Origin: a virus
Reading direction: 5' to 3' (one strand)
Length of the DNA stretch: 55,344 nucleotides
IMG/VR virus record: IMGVR_UViG_3300046500_000118
Location: 1-55,344 of that record
Shown: positions 32,003 to 40,874 of the stretch, in pieces
Layout: each line of letters starts with the position of its first letter
Position numbering within the stretch: the stretch's first letter is position 1
Translations under genes and position numbers: made by a program
The notes under the pieces: generated by a model
Told to the model about the DNA's origin: nothing
Database searches by the model: none
The model's input: only the letters and a program-made list of their open reading frames with translations

Positions 32003-32382
32003 TCAATGCGCTCCTTCTCTAGAACTTCCTTGAAGAAGAACCGGCCCGCGTGCCTGTGTCCTGCCGGATCGCGGTAACCCTGCTCCTGGAGCATCGCGTG
32101 TCGAGCCCGCTCGTTCTCTTCAACCACGACGTAGCCGACCCATTCACGGTCGACCTCTTCGACCATGGGCGTGATGTTCTTCTTGATGGAGAACTCGTCA
32201 GTCGTCACGTGAGGGCCGCGAGGGGCAGCCTTGATCATCTTTCCGGCAAGCTCACCAGTCTTGGCGGATACCAGAGCCCTGACTTCTCCGGAGTGCATGA
32301 GCTTGGTTTCAAAGCCCATGTCGGTCTCGAACGTGAAGCGAGCGTTTGAGGATCTGGTGTACTGCTTTCCGCGCTTCGGCAT
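31999..32382 (-). CDS. Head-tail connector, HK97 gp10-like
   Basis: 127 residues; ATG 32382 overlaps the upstream stop (TAATG). The basic protein with GEVRALVSAKTGELAGKMIK and the C-terminal GRFFFKEVLE follows the gp10-like connector pattern. Order (adaptor, stopper, gp10-like, terminator) agrees with the family. Confidence 0.7.
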   Translation of the reverse strand: MPKRGKQYTRSSNARFTFETDMGFETKLMHSGEVRALVSAKTGELAGKMIKAAPRGPHVTTDEFSIKKNITPMVEEVDREWVGYVVVEENERARHAMLQEQGYRDPAGHRHAGRFFFKEVLEKERID

Positions 32383-32711
32383 TACTTAGTCACCATCCTC
32401 ACGTCGAGCATCGTGTATTGGCGGGAACCGAGCCTCCACCTCCACGCCTCCCCCTCGGGATGCCATGTGTTTCCCTGAAACTGGATTCGGTCAGCGGAAT
32501 CGACATCAACATCGCCGGGGAGGTAGAGCGTCGCCCTGTTGAGGGCGGTCTCACGGGAGGACTCGTCCGCCTTCCACGCACGCCGGTAGGGGACGCCGGC
32601 ACCCATGCCGGACCACACTTCGGTCTGGTTACCCCAGTCCCGGTGCTTCCCGTAGTCGTCGGTGACGAGCTGGGCGCGGTAGACGGTTATACGGTCGTTG
32701 AATAGCGCCAT
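32382..32711 (-). CDS. Head closure (stopper) protein
   Basis: 109 residues; the start ATG 32711 lies inside the adaptor gene, with a 25-base overlap. Beta-rich: LFNDRITVYRAQLVTDDYG at the N-terminus and QFQGNTWHPEGEAWRWRLGS near the end, the pattern of gp16/SPP1-type stoppers that seal the portal after DNA packaging. Confidence 0.75.
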   Translation of the reverse strand: MALFNDRITVYRAQLVTDDYGKHRDWGNQTEVWSGMGAGVPYRRAWKADESSRETALNRATLYLPGDVDVDSADRIQFQGNTWHPEGEAWRWRLGSRQYTMLDVRMVTK

Positions 32712-33307
32712 GTGATCTCCGGTCGGTCTGGCCTGTGGGCCTCGGATCGGTGCAGGGAGATCGACGCAACACGCTGCCTGTACTTGGACAGCATCGACTT
32801 TGCGGCCTCGGAGAGGCCCGAGTTGTACGCGGTGGCCGCGTACTGAACTTCCAAGTCGCCTGTCTTCTCCATGACAGTGCCAGGGGATACGGAGAGCCAC
32901 CGGATCACTTCAGAACAGACAGCCGCCCTCACCGCGGCTGGCACAGCCACCCAGCCCCAAGAGGCTGTAACTGTGGCCGTGGTGTACGCGGGAGCGTCAC
33001 GCAGATAGAGGGTGGACCCCATGACCTTCCATTCGTCGGTCGTGAGGTCTCTGTCCTCGTACTCGTCGTGCAGGGTGAGGGACGTGATGACCAGGTTGGG
33101 AGACAGAGAGGGGGCCAGTAGAGCCTGACCCCCCTCAACCACCAGATCGAACGTCTCGTTGGTGTGCTGCTGGAAGTCGTTCCGGCAGTAGTCAGTGACC
33201 AACCCTGTGGCGTCGTCTATGAAGGCGGTGATCCGAGCGGCCTCCGTGTCGTCTGCGACGGGCCTCCCGAGACGGGCGACCACATCGCTAAGGGTTACGA
33301 AGGCCAT
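32687..33307 (-). CDS. Head-tail adaptor protein (gp6/gp15-like)
   Basis: 206 residues, ATG 33307. The N-terminus (FVTLSDVVARLGRPVADDTE, then ITAFIDDATGLVTDYCRN) is typical of connector proteins of the HK97 gp6 type that form a ring beneath the portal. It directly follows the major capsid gene. Confidence 0.85.
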   Translation of the reverse strand: MAFVTLSDVVARLGRPVADDTEAARITAFIDDATGLVTDYCRNDFQQHTNETFDLVVEGGQALLAPSLSPNLVITSLTLHDEYEDRDLTTDEWKVMGSTLYLRDAPAYTTATVTASWGWVAVPAAVRAAVCSEVIRWLSVSPGTVMEKTGDLEVQYAATAYNSGLSEAAKSMLSKYRQRVASISLHRSEAHRPDRPEITWRYSTTV

Positions 33308-33312
33308 CCAGA

Positions 33313-34401
33313 TCAGATGATCTCGGACTCGGTGACGGTGACAGTCGAGTTGTGCGTGTTGATCGCGGCCTCAACGTTGCGAGCAACAACAAGCTGCTCA
33401 GGGCGAATCACCTTGGCGTCCCAGATAACACGGGACTTGATCGCGTCGGTGAAAGTCGCCTGCGGCTTGTAGGCCTCCATCTGCGCGAACGGAATAACCA
33501 CCGAAGTAGCGGCGGTGGAACCCATGAACAGGTCCACGGCGCCAAACTTGGAGTTGCCCTTCTTGATCAGAGGGTTGTTCGGCCGGGTGTGAGAACCGAG
33601 CGTGTTAGCGACGGTGACCGGAACACCGAGAATGGTGCCGATCGCAGCCGGGCCGTTCGGGATGACCGGGCTACCACCGTAAACCTGCGCTTCCACGAAC
33701 TTGGGGTCCTGGAGCAGGAGCGAACGCATACGCGGCGAGATGAAGAGGAACCGGTCCGCAGGGGCAGACTTGATGTCGAGGTTTTCGAGCATCGCAACCA
33801 CGTAGTCATAGACCGACAGGAAGCGGTTCGCCGCCTTGCGGGTCGTGTTGTCACCGGTCGGGGCGTCCGTGATCTCGTCAATGGTGCCGTGCAGAGCAGG
33901 CAGGCCGGTAACGACCGCGTTCGGGTCCGCCGCGCCATTCAGGTCCTTGCCGGACACAGCCGCGAGAAGGGTAGAGGCAACAATCTCGTCCAGCTTGACC
34001 GCCATAGCGCGGGCTCGCTGAGCAATCAGGTTGCTCATCAGGTCAATGCCCTGCTTGGTCTGGAGCTGGTGCAGAGCATCGACTTCGATGTTGAAGGACG
34101 AACCCTTAGCAACTCGCATGTCGATGTACTGGAGCGAAGCGTGGTCGGCCGCGCCGATCGCGCCGTACGCCGGCACGAGGCCCTTGTCGAGAACCTGATC
34201 GTTGACGAAGTGCGGGATGTGGACGACATCGCCCTCACGCCGGAACTCGCCCTCGTACTGTCGGTTCGTGAATCGAGCGGACGCGAGGACAAGCTCCTCT
34301 TCGAGATCCTGGAGAAGTTCCGCGGTCCAGATCTCGGGAATGAAAGTGGTACCGGAGTTAGCCTGAAGACCAGTCTTGGTCTGAGTGTTAAATCCTGCCA
34401 T
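33313..34401 (-). CDS. Major capsid protein, HK97 fold
   Basis: 362 residues, ATG 34401 after GAGGTAA. Features: an N-terminal arm (NTQTKTGLQANSGTTFIPEI), a spine-helix region (LIAQRARAMAVKLDEIVAST) and P-domain strands (ADRFLFISPRMRSLLLQDP). There is no long N-terminal delta domain, which fits with the separate scaffold gene upstream. Confidence 0.9.
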   Translation of the reverse strand: MAGFNTQTKTGLQANSGTTFIPEIWTAELLQDLEEELVLASARFTNRQYEGEFRREGDVVHIPHFVNDQVLDKGLVPAYGAIGAADHASLQYIDMRVAKGSSFNIEVDALHQLQTKQGIDLMSNLIAQRARAMAVKLDEIVASTLLAAVSGKDLNGAADPNAVVTGLPALHGTIDEITDAPTGDNTTRKAANRFLSVYDYVVAMLENLDIKSAPADRFLFISPRMRSLLLQDPKFVEAQVYGGSPVIPNGPAAIGTILGVPVTVANTLGSHTRPNNPLIKKGNSKFGAVDLFMGSTAATSVVIPFAQMEAYKPQATFTDAIKSRVIWDAKVIRPEQLVVARNVEAAINTHNSTVTVTESEII

Positions 34402-34421
34402 GTGTTACCTCACTGGATAGG

Positions 34422-34997
34422 TCAGATTTCACCCCTGAGAAGCGCGTCAAGGCGGCCGTCCTGGCGGGCCTTGTTGATTTCCGCGGGGGTCATGTTGGAG
34501 AGATCAGCTCGGGTGAGCTGGTTAGCGCCGGGAGATCCCTGGCGGCCAAGACCGATGTCCTGGCGAAAAGCGGGAGAGGATTCCCGCTTCGGGAGCGACG
34601 ACACGAACTCAGAAAGCGCGTCGGCATTGACCTGTCCGTCAGAGACGAACCGGGACATGTTGAGGAAGTCAGCCGGGGGAAGGTCCACCCCGGCATTCGC
34701 GGCCAGAGCGCGAAGCTCGGCCTCAGCAAGTCGAGTGCCAACCTCGGAGAGTGCGGAATTGCGACCCTCAGCCCTTGCGGCCTCAAGCGCCTTTTCCGTG
34801 TCCGTCATGGTCTGCTGCTTGAACGTGTCTCGCTCAGCAGACGCGTCCTTCCACCGCTGCTCATTCGTGCGGGAAAGGGACTTCCACTTGTCGACTTCGG
34901 CCTGAAGGCTTTCGAGAGTCGGGGTCTGCTGCTGGGACGTGTCGGTCGACTGTCCCGCTTCGGCGCCCGTGGAAGTGCTCTGGTTGTCGTCACTCAT
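34422..34997 (-). CDS. Scaffolding protein
   Basis: 191 residues; ATG 34997 after GGTGGATC. A Ser/Thr/Gln-rich start (NQSTSTGAEAGQSTD), a long charged coiled coil (ESLQAEVDKWKSLSRTNEQR) and a short C-terminal helix set (PAEINKARQDGRLDALL) that should bind the capsid, as in many siphovirus scaffolds. Confidence 0.85.
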   Translation of the reverse strand: MSDDNQSTSTGAEAGQSTDTSQQQTPTLESLQAEVDKWKSLSRTNEQRWKDASAERDTFKQQTMTDTEKALEAARAEGRNSALSEVGTRLAEAELRALAANAGVDLPPADFLNMSRFVSDGQVNADALSEFVSSLPKRESSPAFRQDIGLGRQGSPGANQLTRADLSNMTPAEINKARQDGRLDALLRGEI

Positions 34998-35030
34998 TGA
35001 TCCACCCATCCATTTCGGTGCTCGGGCATA

Positions 35031-35055
35031 AAAAAAGGCCGCCATTTCGGCAGCC
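35031..35055 (-). terminator. Intrinsic terminator between portal and scaffold
   Basis: GGCTGCC/GGCGGCC stem (one U-G pair) around GAAAT, followed on the minus strand by a seven-T tract. Confidence 0.8.
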
Positions 35056-35075
35056 GTCGTAATGCGTTGTTGAGG

Positions 35076-36572
35076 TTAGGCCGGGTTCTGTTTCCGGGCC
35101 TGATTGCCGCTGTTGCCCTGCGGCGGCTTCTGTGCCGTCTGCTGGGCCTTCTGCGACATGCCGGGAGGTCCGGCAGGCTTATCGCCGGGCTTGTCGCCGG
35201 CAGGGTCCTGCTGCATCGGCATGGGGTACTTCTTCGCCAGTTCCATTGCGGATTTGGCGTCGGCTTCCCTCATGTCTGCAAAGCGGGATATCTGCTGCGG
35301 CGTGTAGCCGGCATCGGAGAGGAGTTGGTCTCTCGGGACACCGATCATCTGAAGCTTCAGAAGGGCGTCCATGTGCTGTGCTTCGGTGCGGTTCTCGGGG
35401 TCCTTCCAGATGGTCTCTGCGGACCACGCTTCCGAGCGGGCATCGCCCATGACTGCGAAGCAGAGCCGCATGACCTGTTCCCAGGCTTCTCCGAAGTGGA
35501 GCATTCGCTCTCGGGTCTTGGCTATGAGACCGGCCTCCGCCGCGGTGATGGACTCACCGGAAGGAATCTGTCCACCACCATTGATGAAGTAGTGGAAGGG
35601 GATTCTGGAGATCGAGGCCATGTGCTGAACAAGCATCTCGATCAGAACCACGTAATTGCTCAGGTTGGCGGCCTCGAACTGGCCGAACTTGGCGTTTGGA
35701 TCTTCCGCCTGCAACAGTTTGTCCACTGCGACCTTGAACGGCTCGACGGGGTTACCGTGGTCGTCCTCAACGATTTCCAGGCCGGTGACGTACCGCTGGG
35801 GCCAGGCCGCGTACTCGGACGCCACCAGGGCGTCAGCAACCGTCTTGTTGATGGCGTCCTGAATCGGAACGACCACGTGAAGGTCTGAGACCGGATCACG
35901 GAGAAGACGGGACCTGTTCGTGATGGGAACCACCGGAACGACACCCAGAGGATTCTTCGAAACCTCCTTAGCCTCCCATGAGTACGAGCCCTTGGCGAAC
36001 GTGTAAACGCCCTCGGGGAGCCACAGCGTTACCCACTGCCGTCCCCAATCGTCGTAGTAGAACTTGGCTGCGGCGTCGATCTCTCGACGGCTACCAGGCT
36101 TGTACTGGACGATGAAGTTCTCGGCGGACTCAATCGTGATGGTGGGCTTGCCCTGCTTATCAGCCCACACGACCGCATAGCTAACGCCCTGAATCATCGC
36201 GTCGAGCATTGCGGCATTCGACTCGGAATCCATCGCGTTGCGCTGCCAAATGTCCCGAGCGTCCTTGTCCGCGTCAGGCTCGTCCGTCATCCGGAAGCCG
36301 TCGACATACAGGCGCTCGTTAACCGAGTCCACGATCATTCCGCAGAAGTTGTCCCTCCACGTGTCGAACGTGGAATGGAACTGATCGAAGTGGCGGACCT
36401 GAGCGAACATGAGCCGCTGGTGATAGCCGTCGTAGTACTGGCCGTAGATCTGGTAGGTAGCCTTGCGTCGAGCAAGCTTGGAGAACAGCCAGTCGAGCCA
36501 CTGTTCCGGGGTGGCCGGCGCCAGACCCGCGGGCACTTCATTTGGCGAAGTGTCGATGCTGAGAACGCTCAA
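35076..36572 (-). CDS. Portal protein
   Basis: 498 residues. TTG 36572 overlaps the terminase stop. The sequence fits SPP1 gp6-type portals: RKATYQIYGQYYDGYHQRLM, DNFCGMIVDSVNERLYVDGF, VVPIQDAINKTVADALVASE and a C-terminal helical region with ITAAEAGLIAKTRERMLHFG. The tail is Gln/Pro-rich. It forms the dodecameric DNA channel. Confidence 0.92.
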   Translation of the reverse strand: MSVLSIDTSPNEVPAGLAPATPEQWLDWLFSKLARRKATYQIYGQYYDGYHQRLMFAQVRHFDQFHSTFDTWRDNFCGMIVDSVNERLYVDGFRMTDEPDADKDARDIWQRNAMDSESNAAMLDAMIQGVSYAVVWADKQGKPTITIESAENFIVQYKPGSRREIDAAAKFYYDDWGRQWVTLWLPEGVYTFAKGSYSWEAKEVSKNPLGVVPVVPITNRSRLLRDPVSDLHVVVPIQDAINKTVADALVASEYAAWPQRYVTGLEIVEDDHGNPVEPFKVAVDKLLQAEDPNAKFGQFEAANLSNYVVLIEMLVQHMASISRIPFHYFINGGGQIPSGESITAAEAGLIAKTRERMLHFGEAWEQVMRLCFAVMGDARSEAWSAETIWKDPENRTEAQHMDALLKLQMIGVPRDQLLSDAGYTPQQISRFADMREADAKSAMELAKKYPMPMQQDPAGDKPGDKPAGPPGMSQKAQQTAQKPPQGNSGNQARKQNPA

Positions 36573-38134
36573 AATCCAACCACCCTAGCTCTACGTCGTT
36601 TAAGCCGCCCATCCGCGATGGCGTCAGCCCTCGCCTCGAATGCGAGAACTGCACACACCGCAAGGTCGATCTTCTTTTTGGACCTCGGAGAGTCCTTGGT
36701 AATGAGAAAGCCCTGAGGCACTTCCCGAACCACGGCATTCAGCACGTGGCGGGTAAGGTCGTCGTCTCCGTCGTGCAGAACGTCACGGACCATCGCAGCG
36801 GTACGGAATCGCTCGACTGCCTGAACCATGCGAGTAGGTTTGTTGGTCCAGAACTCGAATACGAAGTCGTCGCCCCATTCGAGAGCCCAACGGCCGATGT
36901 TCTCTTGCCAGTAAGGCGGGTCGGCATACATCCACTCAACCCGGTACGTCTCGAAGGCCCGCTTAACAGCGGCCTCAACAGAGAGAACGTCGACTTCCCA
37001 GTCAGGTTGGTTAGGGTCCCGTGGGTTCTCCCACACGCCGATGACGAACAGCTTCCCGTCCCTGAGTCGGCACCCGACAAGGCCCGTCGCGTCACCGCGG
37101 ATCGAGCCGTCAAAGCCAATGGCTATCTGATCGCCGGGCTTGATGGGATCGCCCTCGTTGAAGCATGTGTCCCATTCAGACTTAGACATCCAGCCGTCAG
37201 AAGACTCGGCAATGGTGTTGAAGAAGAAGCGCAGGTATGTCGAATCAGGCGTCGTACGGTCGTGGAGGATCGTTCGAGTCAGGCCGGGAATGTCAGCCCA
37301 AGTCGCGTCGCCGTATGCCTGTATGAGGGCCTGGCTGACCTTCTCTGCGTCCCGCAGCTCGTCTTGCTCGATCAGGCCCTCGATGCAGTCGTACAGCCAG
37401 TAGCCCGCACGGACCATCTCTGACTCGTGGATCTGCTGAGCGACCGAGTCCTCATTGGGGTTGTAGGCGTTGGTCGTTGTGACCCAACGCGAACCGGCAG
37501 AGGTCGTCTTCTCGATGTTTCGCTTGATGGTCTGGTAGAAGTCTGGGCCGCCATTCGAGCCCACCCAGTGATGGACCTCATCCATCAGGGCAAAGGTCGG
37601 GCGGTTACCCTCGTTGGTTCGGCCGGCAGTCGCCTTCGGCTTGATGGAGCCGGGCTTACCAGACTTGAACTGGACAACGGCCTTACCGATGTCGAGGTTG
37701 AACTCCTTCTCGGCTGGAGACTCCGAGAGCATTCCTCGGATCATCTCTAGCGTCTGCTCGGTCTGGTCGTACGCCGTGGCGCCGATCTGGACCGTAGGCA
37801 GCGGAACCCGCTTGGCTACCGGGAGACCAAACGCGTTGAAGTGGCTGAACCTGCAAGGTCCGATGAACTCGACAATGGCCATGGACGCCAACAGAGGCGT
37901 CTTACCCCAGCCCTTGGCTCGTCGTAGGGTGCCAGCGGAGAACTTCCATGTGCCATCGGGGTTGATGGCGTAGAACCACAAAACGAAGCGGAGCTGTTCC
38001 TTAGTGAACTGCCAAGGCTCACCAGCTCGTTCGCCATCAGGCTGGACAATGTATTTCTGAGCCCAGCGGATGATTTCGTATCCGAGCGTTTCCTTGGGGG
38101 AGGGAACTCCCTCGGGCAGATTGCCAGTCTGCAA
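36569..38134 (-). CDS. terL: Terminase large subunit
   Basis: 521 residues, TTG 38134. The ATPase has Walker A in RRAKGWGKTPLLAS and Walker B in TFALMDEVHHW. The nuclease domain has the acidic motif IAIGFDGSIRGDATG and later acidic residues (WMYADPPYW). It drives DNA packaging and cuts concatemers, with the small subunit encoded 16 bases upstream. Confidence 0.95.
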   Translation of the reverse strand: MQTGNLPEGVPSPKETLGYEIIRWAQKYIVQPDGERAGEPWQFTKEQLRFVLWFYAINPDGTWKFSAGTLRRAKGWGKTPLLASMAIVEFIGPCRFSHFNAFGLPVAKRVPLPTVQIGATAYDQTEQTLEMIRGMLSESPAEKEFNLDIGKAVVQFKSGKPGSIKPKATAGRTNEGNRPTFALMDEVHHWVGSNGGPDFYQTIKRNIEKTTSAGSRWVTTTNAYNPNEDSVAQQIHESEMVRAGYWLYDCIEGLIEQDELRDAEKVSQALIQAYGDATWADIPGLTRTILHDRTTPDSTYLRFFFNTIAESSDGWMSKSEWDTCFNEGDPIKPGDQIAIGFDGSIRGDATGLVGCRLRDGKLFVIGVWENPRDPNQPDWEVDVLSVEAAVKRAFETYRVEWMYADPPYWQENIGRWALEWGDDFVFEFWTNKPTRMVQAVERFRTAAMVRDVLHDGDDDLTRHVLNAVVREVPQGFLITKDSPRSKKKIDLAVCAVLAFEARADAIADGRLKRRRARVVGF

Positions 38135-38150
38135 GGGCGTTCACCTCTAT

Positions 38151-38579
38151 TCAGTCATTCAGGAGTCGAAACAGCTCCTCATCCAGATCAGTCGTGGTGG
38201 CCTCAGTGCCGGCCGTCTCTTCGGCCTGGTCCTGGTCCTGGTCGTCCTCAACGGACATGCGCAAGCGGGCGCGGTCCTCGACCGTGGCGCCCCACTTGGA
38301 AACCCTCTGCCGGATCTCGCCGGCAACCTTGGTGTCGCCCTGATAGAAGGTGTCCACCAACTTTGTGGTGATCTCCAGCTCTGCCCAGTCGGTTTCAATC
38401 CACTTGCCGGCCTGCGGCGAGGTGGCCCACGTCTTCCAGAACCTCTTGGCTCCTGCGGTCTTGATGCCGAGGCCAGGAGGGAGGGCACGGCCCTCGGTGG
38501 TCGAGCTGCTGAGCGACTGTGCGTGCTCGTGCTTGTTGCGCCTCTGCGCGTTTTCCTTCGGCTGGGGTCCTCTGGTCAC
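38151..38579 (-). CDS. terS: Terminase small subunit (putative)
   Basis: 142 residues; GTG 38579 overlaps the previous TGA (GTGA). A basic start (RGPQPKENAQRRNKHEHAQ) and WIETDWAELEITTKLVDTFY followed by DTKVAGEIRQRVSKWGATVE match actinophage terminase small subunits. The C-terminus is acidic (EDDQDQDQAEETAG) and may bind the large subunit. Confidence 0.8.
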   Translation of the reverse strand: MTRGPQPKENAQRRNKHEHAQSLSSSTTEGRALPPGLGIKTAGAKRFWKTWATSPQAGKWIETDWAELEITTKLVDTFYQGDTKVAGEIRQRVSKWGATVEDRARLRMSVEDDQDQDQAEETAGTEATTTDLDEELFRLLND

Positions 38580-38755
38580 GGGAGTCTCACCGCCTCGGGG
38601 TCGAGCCCGTAGAGGTCCCCCAGCTCGTCCAGCTCGAACAGCGCGTCCTGACGCCACCCGGACCGCTCCTGTGCCTTGGTCGGCCGCCGCACGGGCGTGG
38701 CCGGCGCACAGAAGTCGTAGGGGCAGTCAGGGCATGCACCGCGGCAGGCAGACAT
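38576..38755 (-). CDS. Small Cys-rich protein, 59 aa
   Basis: ATG 38755 with GGAGG seven bases before it. The N-terminal block has four cysteines (SACRGACPDCPYDFC), likely one zinc site, then an acidic helix (ALFELDELGDLYGLDPEAV). Stop overlaps the terminase small subunit start, so the two are coupled; it may be a packaging accessory protein. Confidence 0.65.
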   Translation of the reverse strand: MSACRGACPDCPYDFCAPATPVRRPTKAQERSGWRQDALFELDELGDLYGLDPEAVRLP

Positions 38756-38779
38756 GGGGGAACCTCCGGAAGGAATGAA

Positions 38780-39109
38780 TTAGATGCGGAACGGCTGGAT
38801 CGTCAGCTCGGCGTTGTCCACGTCGACGTGGAGGATCGGGCCGTAGTCGGCCACTGCGTACGGACCGAAGATCTGCGAGGCACCCGCCGCGAGGGTCTTG
38901 GTTCGAGGTGCCGGCGCGAAGCCGTCCACCGTGCGATCCAGATGGACCGAGAACGTGTGGGACGTGGCACCCGTGTTCTTGACGAGCAGGATCGTGGAAC
39001 CGCTGTTGACCACAGAGTTGAAGTTCACTGCGTCACCGGGGACCGCAGCCGGAACGCTGACTCCCGTTCGGTCGGACGTGGTTACCGGGATCGCTACACG
39101 CGCAGCCAT
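38780..39109 (-). CDS. Small beta-sandwich protein, possible decoration protein
   Basis: 109 residues, ATG 39109 after GGAGG. Entirely beta-type sequence (AIPVTTSDRTGVSVPAAV, TILLVKNTGATSHTFSVHLD, SQIFGPYAVADYGPILHVDV). Such Ig-like proteins often decorate capsids or tails. Its own terminator lies upstream, and it is the first structural-type gene ahead of terminase. Confidence 0.55.
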   Translation of the reverse strand: MAARVAIPVTTSDRTGVSVPAAVPGDAVNFNSVVNSGSTILLVKNTGATSHTFSVHLDRTVDGFAPAPRTKTLAAGASQIFGPYAVADYGPILHVDVDNAELTIQPFRI

Positions 39110-39133
39110 ATGGCCTCCTGGGTTCTAAGGAAT

Positions 39134-39162
39134 GAAAAAACCCGGCCCTCAAGGGACCGGGT
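39134..39162 (-). terminator. Intrinsic terminator after HNH gene
   Basis: ACCCGGTCCCT/AGGGCCGGGT stem on the minus strand followed by TTTTTT. Confidence 0.8.
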
Positions 39163-39173
39163 GGGTTATTTGC

Positions 39174-39500
39174 TTAGCTATGGCCACGTTCGGTGTATGT
39201 CTTCCGTTTGTGGCAGGTCCGACATAGAACCCAAAGGTTGTCCAGCTCCCACGAACCACCGCGGGCTACCGGGACGATGTGATCCACCTCAAGGTGCTCC
39301 CTCGCCCCGCACTGCTGGCAGGTGAACCGGTCTCTGGCAAGGGTTCTGGCCCTACGCCGAGACCAGTCAGAGGGCCTCGAAGCATTTCGAGCAGACGCTC
39401 TATCCCAGCTCTTCCGGAGCTGGTGTTCTCCGCAGCGACCGTCTCTCACGGTCGGGGTGAGGCAGCCCGTGTTCAGGCAGATGCTCTTGGCCCTGGGCAT
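39174..39500 (-). CDS. HNH endonuclease
   Basis: 108 residues; start ATG 39500 is set by GGGAGGG. A first Cys cluster (CLNTGCLTPTVRDGRCGEH) is followed by the HNH core: CQQCGAREHLEVDHIVPVARGG, WELDNLWVLCRTCHKRKT (split here for length). Such HNH proteins next to terminase assist cos cleavage and packaging in HK97- and phiC31-type phages. It is the first gene of the late minus-strand block. Confidence 0.9.
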   Translation of the reverse strand: MPRAKSICLNTGCLTPTVRDGRCGEHQLRKSWDRASARNASRPSDWSRRRARTLARDRFTCQQCGAREHLEVDHIVPVARGGSWELDNLWVLCRTCHKRKTYTERGHS

Positions 39501-39971
39501 GTCCCTCCCTGAGGTCTGAGGCCCCGGCCGGGTTCTGGTCTGGCAGCCGGGGCCGTCTCCCGGACGGCTCATCTGGAGCGGGTCACGCTCAACAGAGGGT
39601 CAACAGGAGATGCTTATGAGATCTATAAGTATGACTTTTTAAAGTCTGTCTACAGCCAAGTAGACAAGAACTTCTTAACGCTCTCTAACACTGTGTCTTG
39701 GTCGTTCGTTCGCTCGTTTCACTCGCTCTCTCACTAAGGATGTCGGTGTCAAAGCTGTTGGTCTGTGACGCGAGTTGGGGGAAGTGAGATCGAGGTCACA
39801 CTCTCAAGGTGTGACGTTGCTCCGTCCCAGGTCGCTTGGCAGGTAGGGCTTGAAAGTGTGGCGGCGAAGGCTGTAGCTTGTCTCAAGATCGCAGCACCCA
39901 TGCCCACCAGTGATGAAACCGAACTCACTGACCGCCCAGTGACGAAACCACACTGACAGGACTCGGAAAAG
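39501..39971. other. Divergent control region and candidate cos
   Basis: I see no firm gene here. The region separates the late (minus) and early (plus) blocks. It has an AT-rich core with the imperfect palindrome CTTATGAGATCTATAAG near 39612, AGTCTGTCTACAGCC, a repetitive CGTTCGTTCGCTCGTTTCAC stretch, the palindrome GTCACAC/GTGTGAC around 39796-39816, and two copies of CAGTGAYGAAACC between 39909 and 39950. Late and early promoters and the cos site could all lie here. Confidence 0.5.
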
Positions 39972-40466
39972 ATGACGAAACTGCCGGACAACCCGGAGCT
40001 ATTGAAGCTCTACAGGAACGGATTTTCCGATAAGGAAATTGCCGTGCAGTTCGACGTCACCGTTCAGGCTGTCAATTTGCGACTTCAGCAAATGGGCATT
40101 AAGCGTGCGCCTTTCCGGACTGTGGCAAAGGAAATACTCGAAGCCGCGTGGCCTTCGATAGAGACACGACGGGGTGAATTTATTCACCTGAATCGTGCGC
40201 GTGATCTCTATGCATTCCTGCGTCGGCAACTCGGAGACCCTGCGCTCACTAAAAATCAGCGCACTGCCGCAGAACGATTCGATCGTCTGATCAGGTCGCA
40301 GAATGCCGTTATGGACCTCCAGCCTGACGCCCCAGGCGGACCGTGGGTTCTCCTGCCTCGCAAGCCCTCAGACGGGCGTATGGTCATCCGCTGGCCCGAG
40401 GGCCGCGATCTGCCCAAGGGGGAGCTTCGGGCCGCACTGGACCTCCCGGACGAGCCCGAGGATTAG
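39972..40466 (+). CDS. HTH protein, candidate immunity repressor
   Basis: 164 residues, ATG 39972. The N-terminal helix-turn-helix is clear (LLKLYRNGFSDKEIAVQFDV, TVQAVNLRLQQMGIKR). A helical middle (EFIHLNRARDLYAFLRRQLG) and a hydrophilic C-terminus follow. Size, single N-terminal HTH and location between the late and early blocks, with repeats upstream and an operator downstream, resemble repressors of L5-like phages that bind asymmetric sites. It could instead be a late-gene activator. Confidence 0.6.
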   Translation: MTKLPDNPELLKLYRNGFSDKEIAVQFDVTVQAVNLRLQQMGIKRAPFRTVAKEILEAAWPSIETRRGEFIHLNRARDLYAFLRRQLGDPALTKNQRTAAERFDRLIRSQNAVMDLQPDAPGGPWVLLPRKPSDGRMVIRWPEGRDLPKGELRAALDLPDEPED

Positions 40467-40501
40467 ACTTCGTCCAACTCCCCGCGCGTAGATTGACTTG
40501 G

Positions 40502-40534
40502 ACCTCCCACACCGAAGGTGGCGGGAGGTTTTTT
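40502..40534 (+). terminator. Intrinsic terminator after HTH gene
   Basis: ACCTCCC (40502-40508) pairs with GGGAGGT (40523-40529), inner CACC/GGTG, followed by TTTTTT. Confidence 0.85.
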
Positions 40535-40874
40535 CATGTCCGAAGGCCCGTTCGGCATTACCGTACGGGCGTTGTTGCATCTTGTACTTTTAAACTTCCT
40601 TGACTGATCACGCACTGTAGTCACAAGCGGAAGCTACTCATCCGTAGGTGTCCGTACTGCCCGATTGGTGCCAACCTTGATCGCCCAGTGTCACAGTTTC
40701 AAGATCAGTAAGACGGTTGTATGTGACACCGAACACGTTTTGGTGTCTCACCTGCGGAAACTCGGGGTTTTAACGCGTTCCTAACCTTGCTACGTTGATT
40801 CACAGGAGCTTCACAACGGCTCCCTACACGTGACGGACAGGACCCCCGCAGGGGGTTGGGGCTTGGGGAGCGTT
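40535..40874 (+). promoter_or_regulatory. Early promoter region with 13-bp operator
   Basis: TCACAGTTTCAAG (40691-40703) is a one-mismatch operator copy, embedded in the inverted repeat GTGTCACA/TGTGACAC (about 40688-40735). Candidate promoter elements are TTGATC-N17-CAAGAT overlapping the operator, and TACGTT near 40790 with a TTTAAC 16 bases upstream. GGGGAG sets the start at 40875. Confidence 0.55.

Noticed and set aside
36569-38134. Possible intein or intron in terminase
   Set aside because: The large terminase is continuous, of normal length, and has all motifs in order; the neighbouring HNH is a separate packaging gene, not a homing insert.
39765-39956. 63-aa plus-strand frame in the divergent control region
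   Set aside because: It covers palindromes and direct repeats, has no ribosome binding site before its GTG, and looks like regulatory DNA by chance left open.
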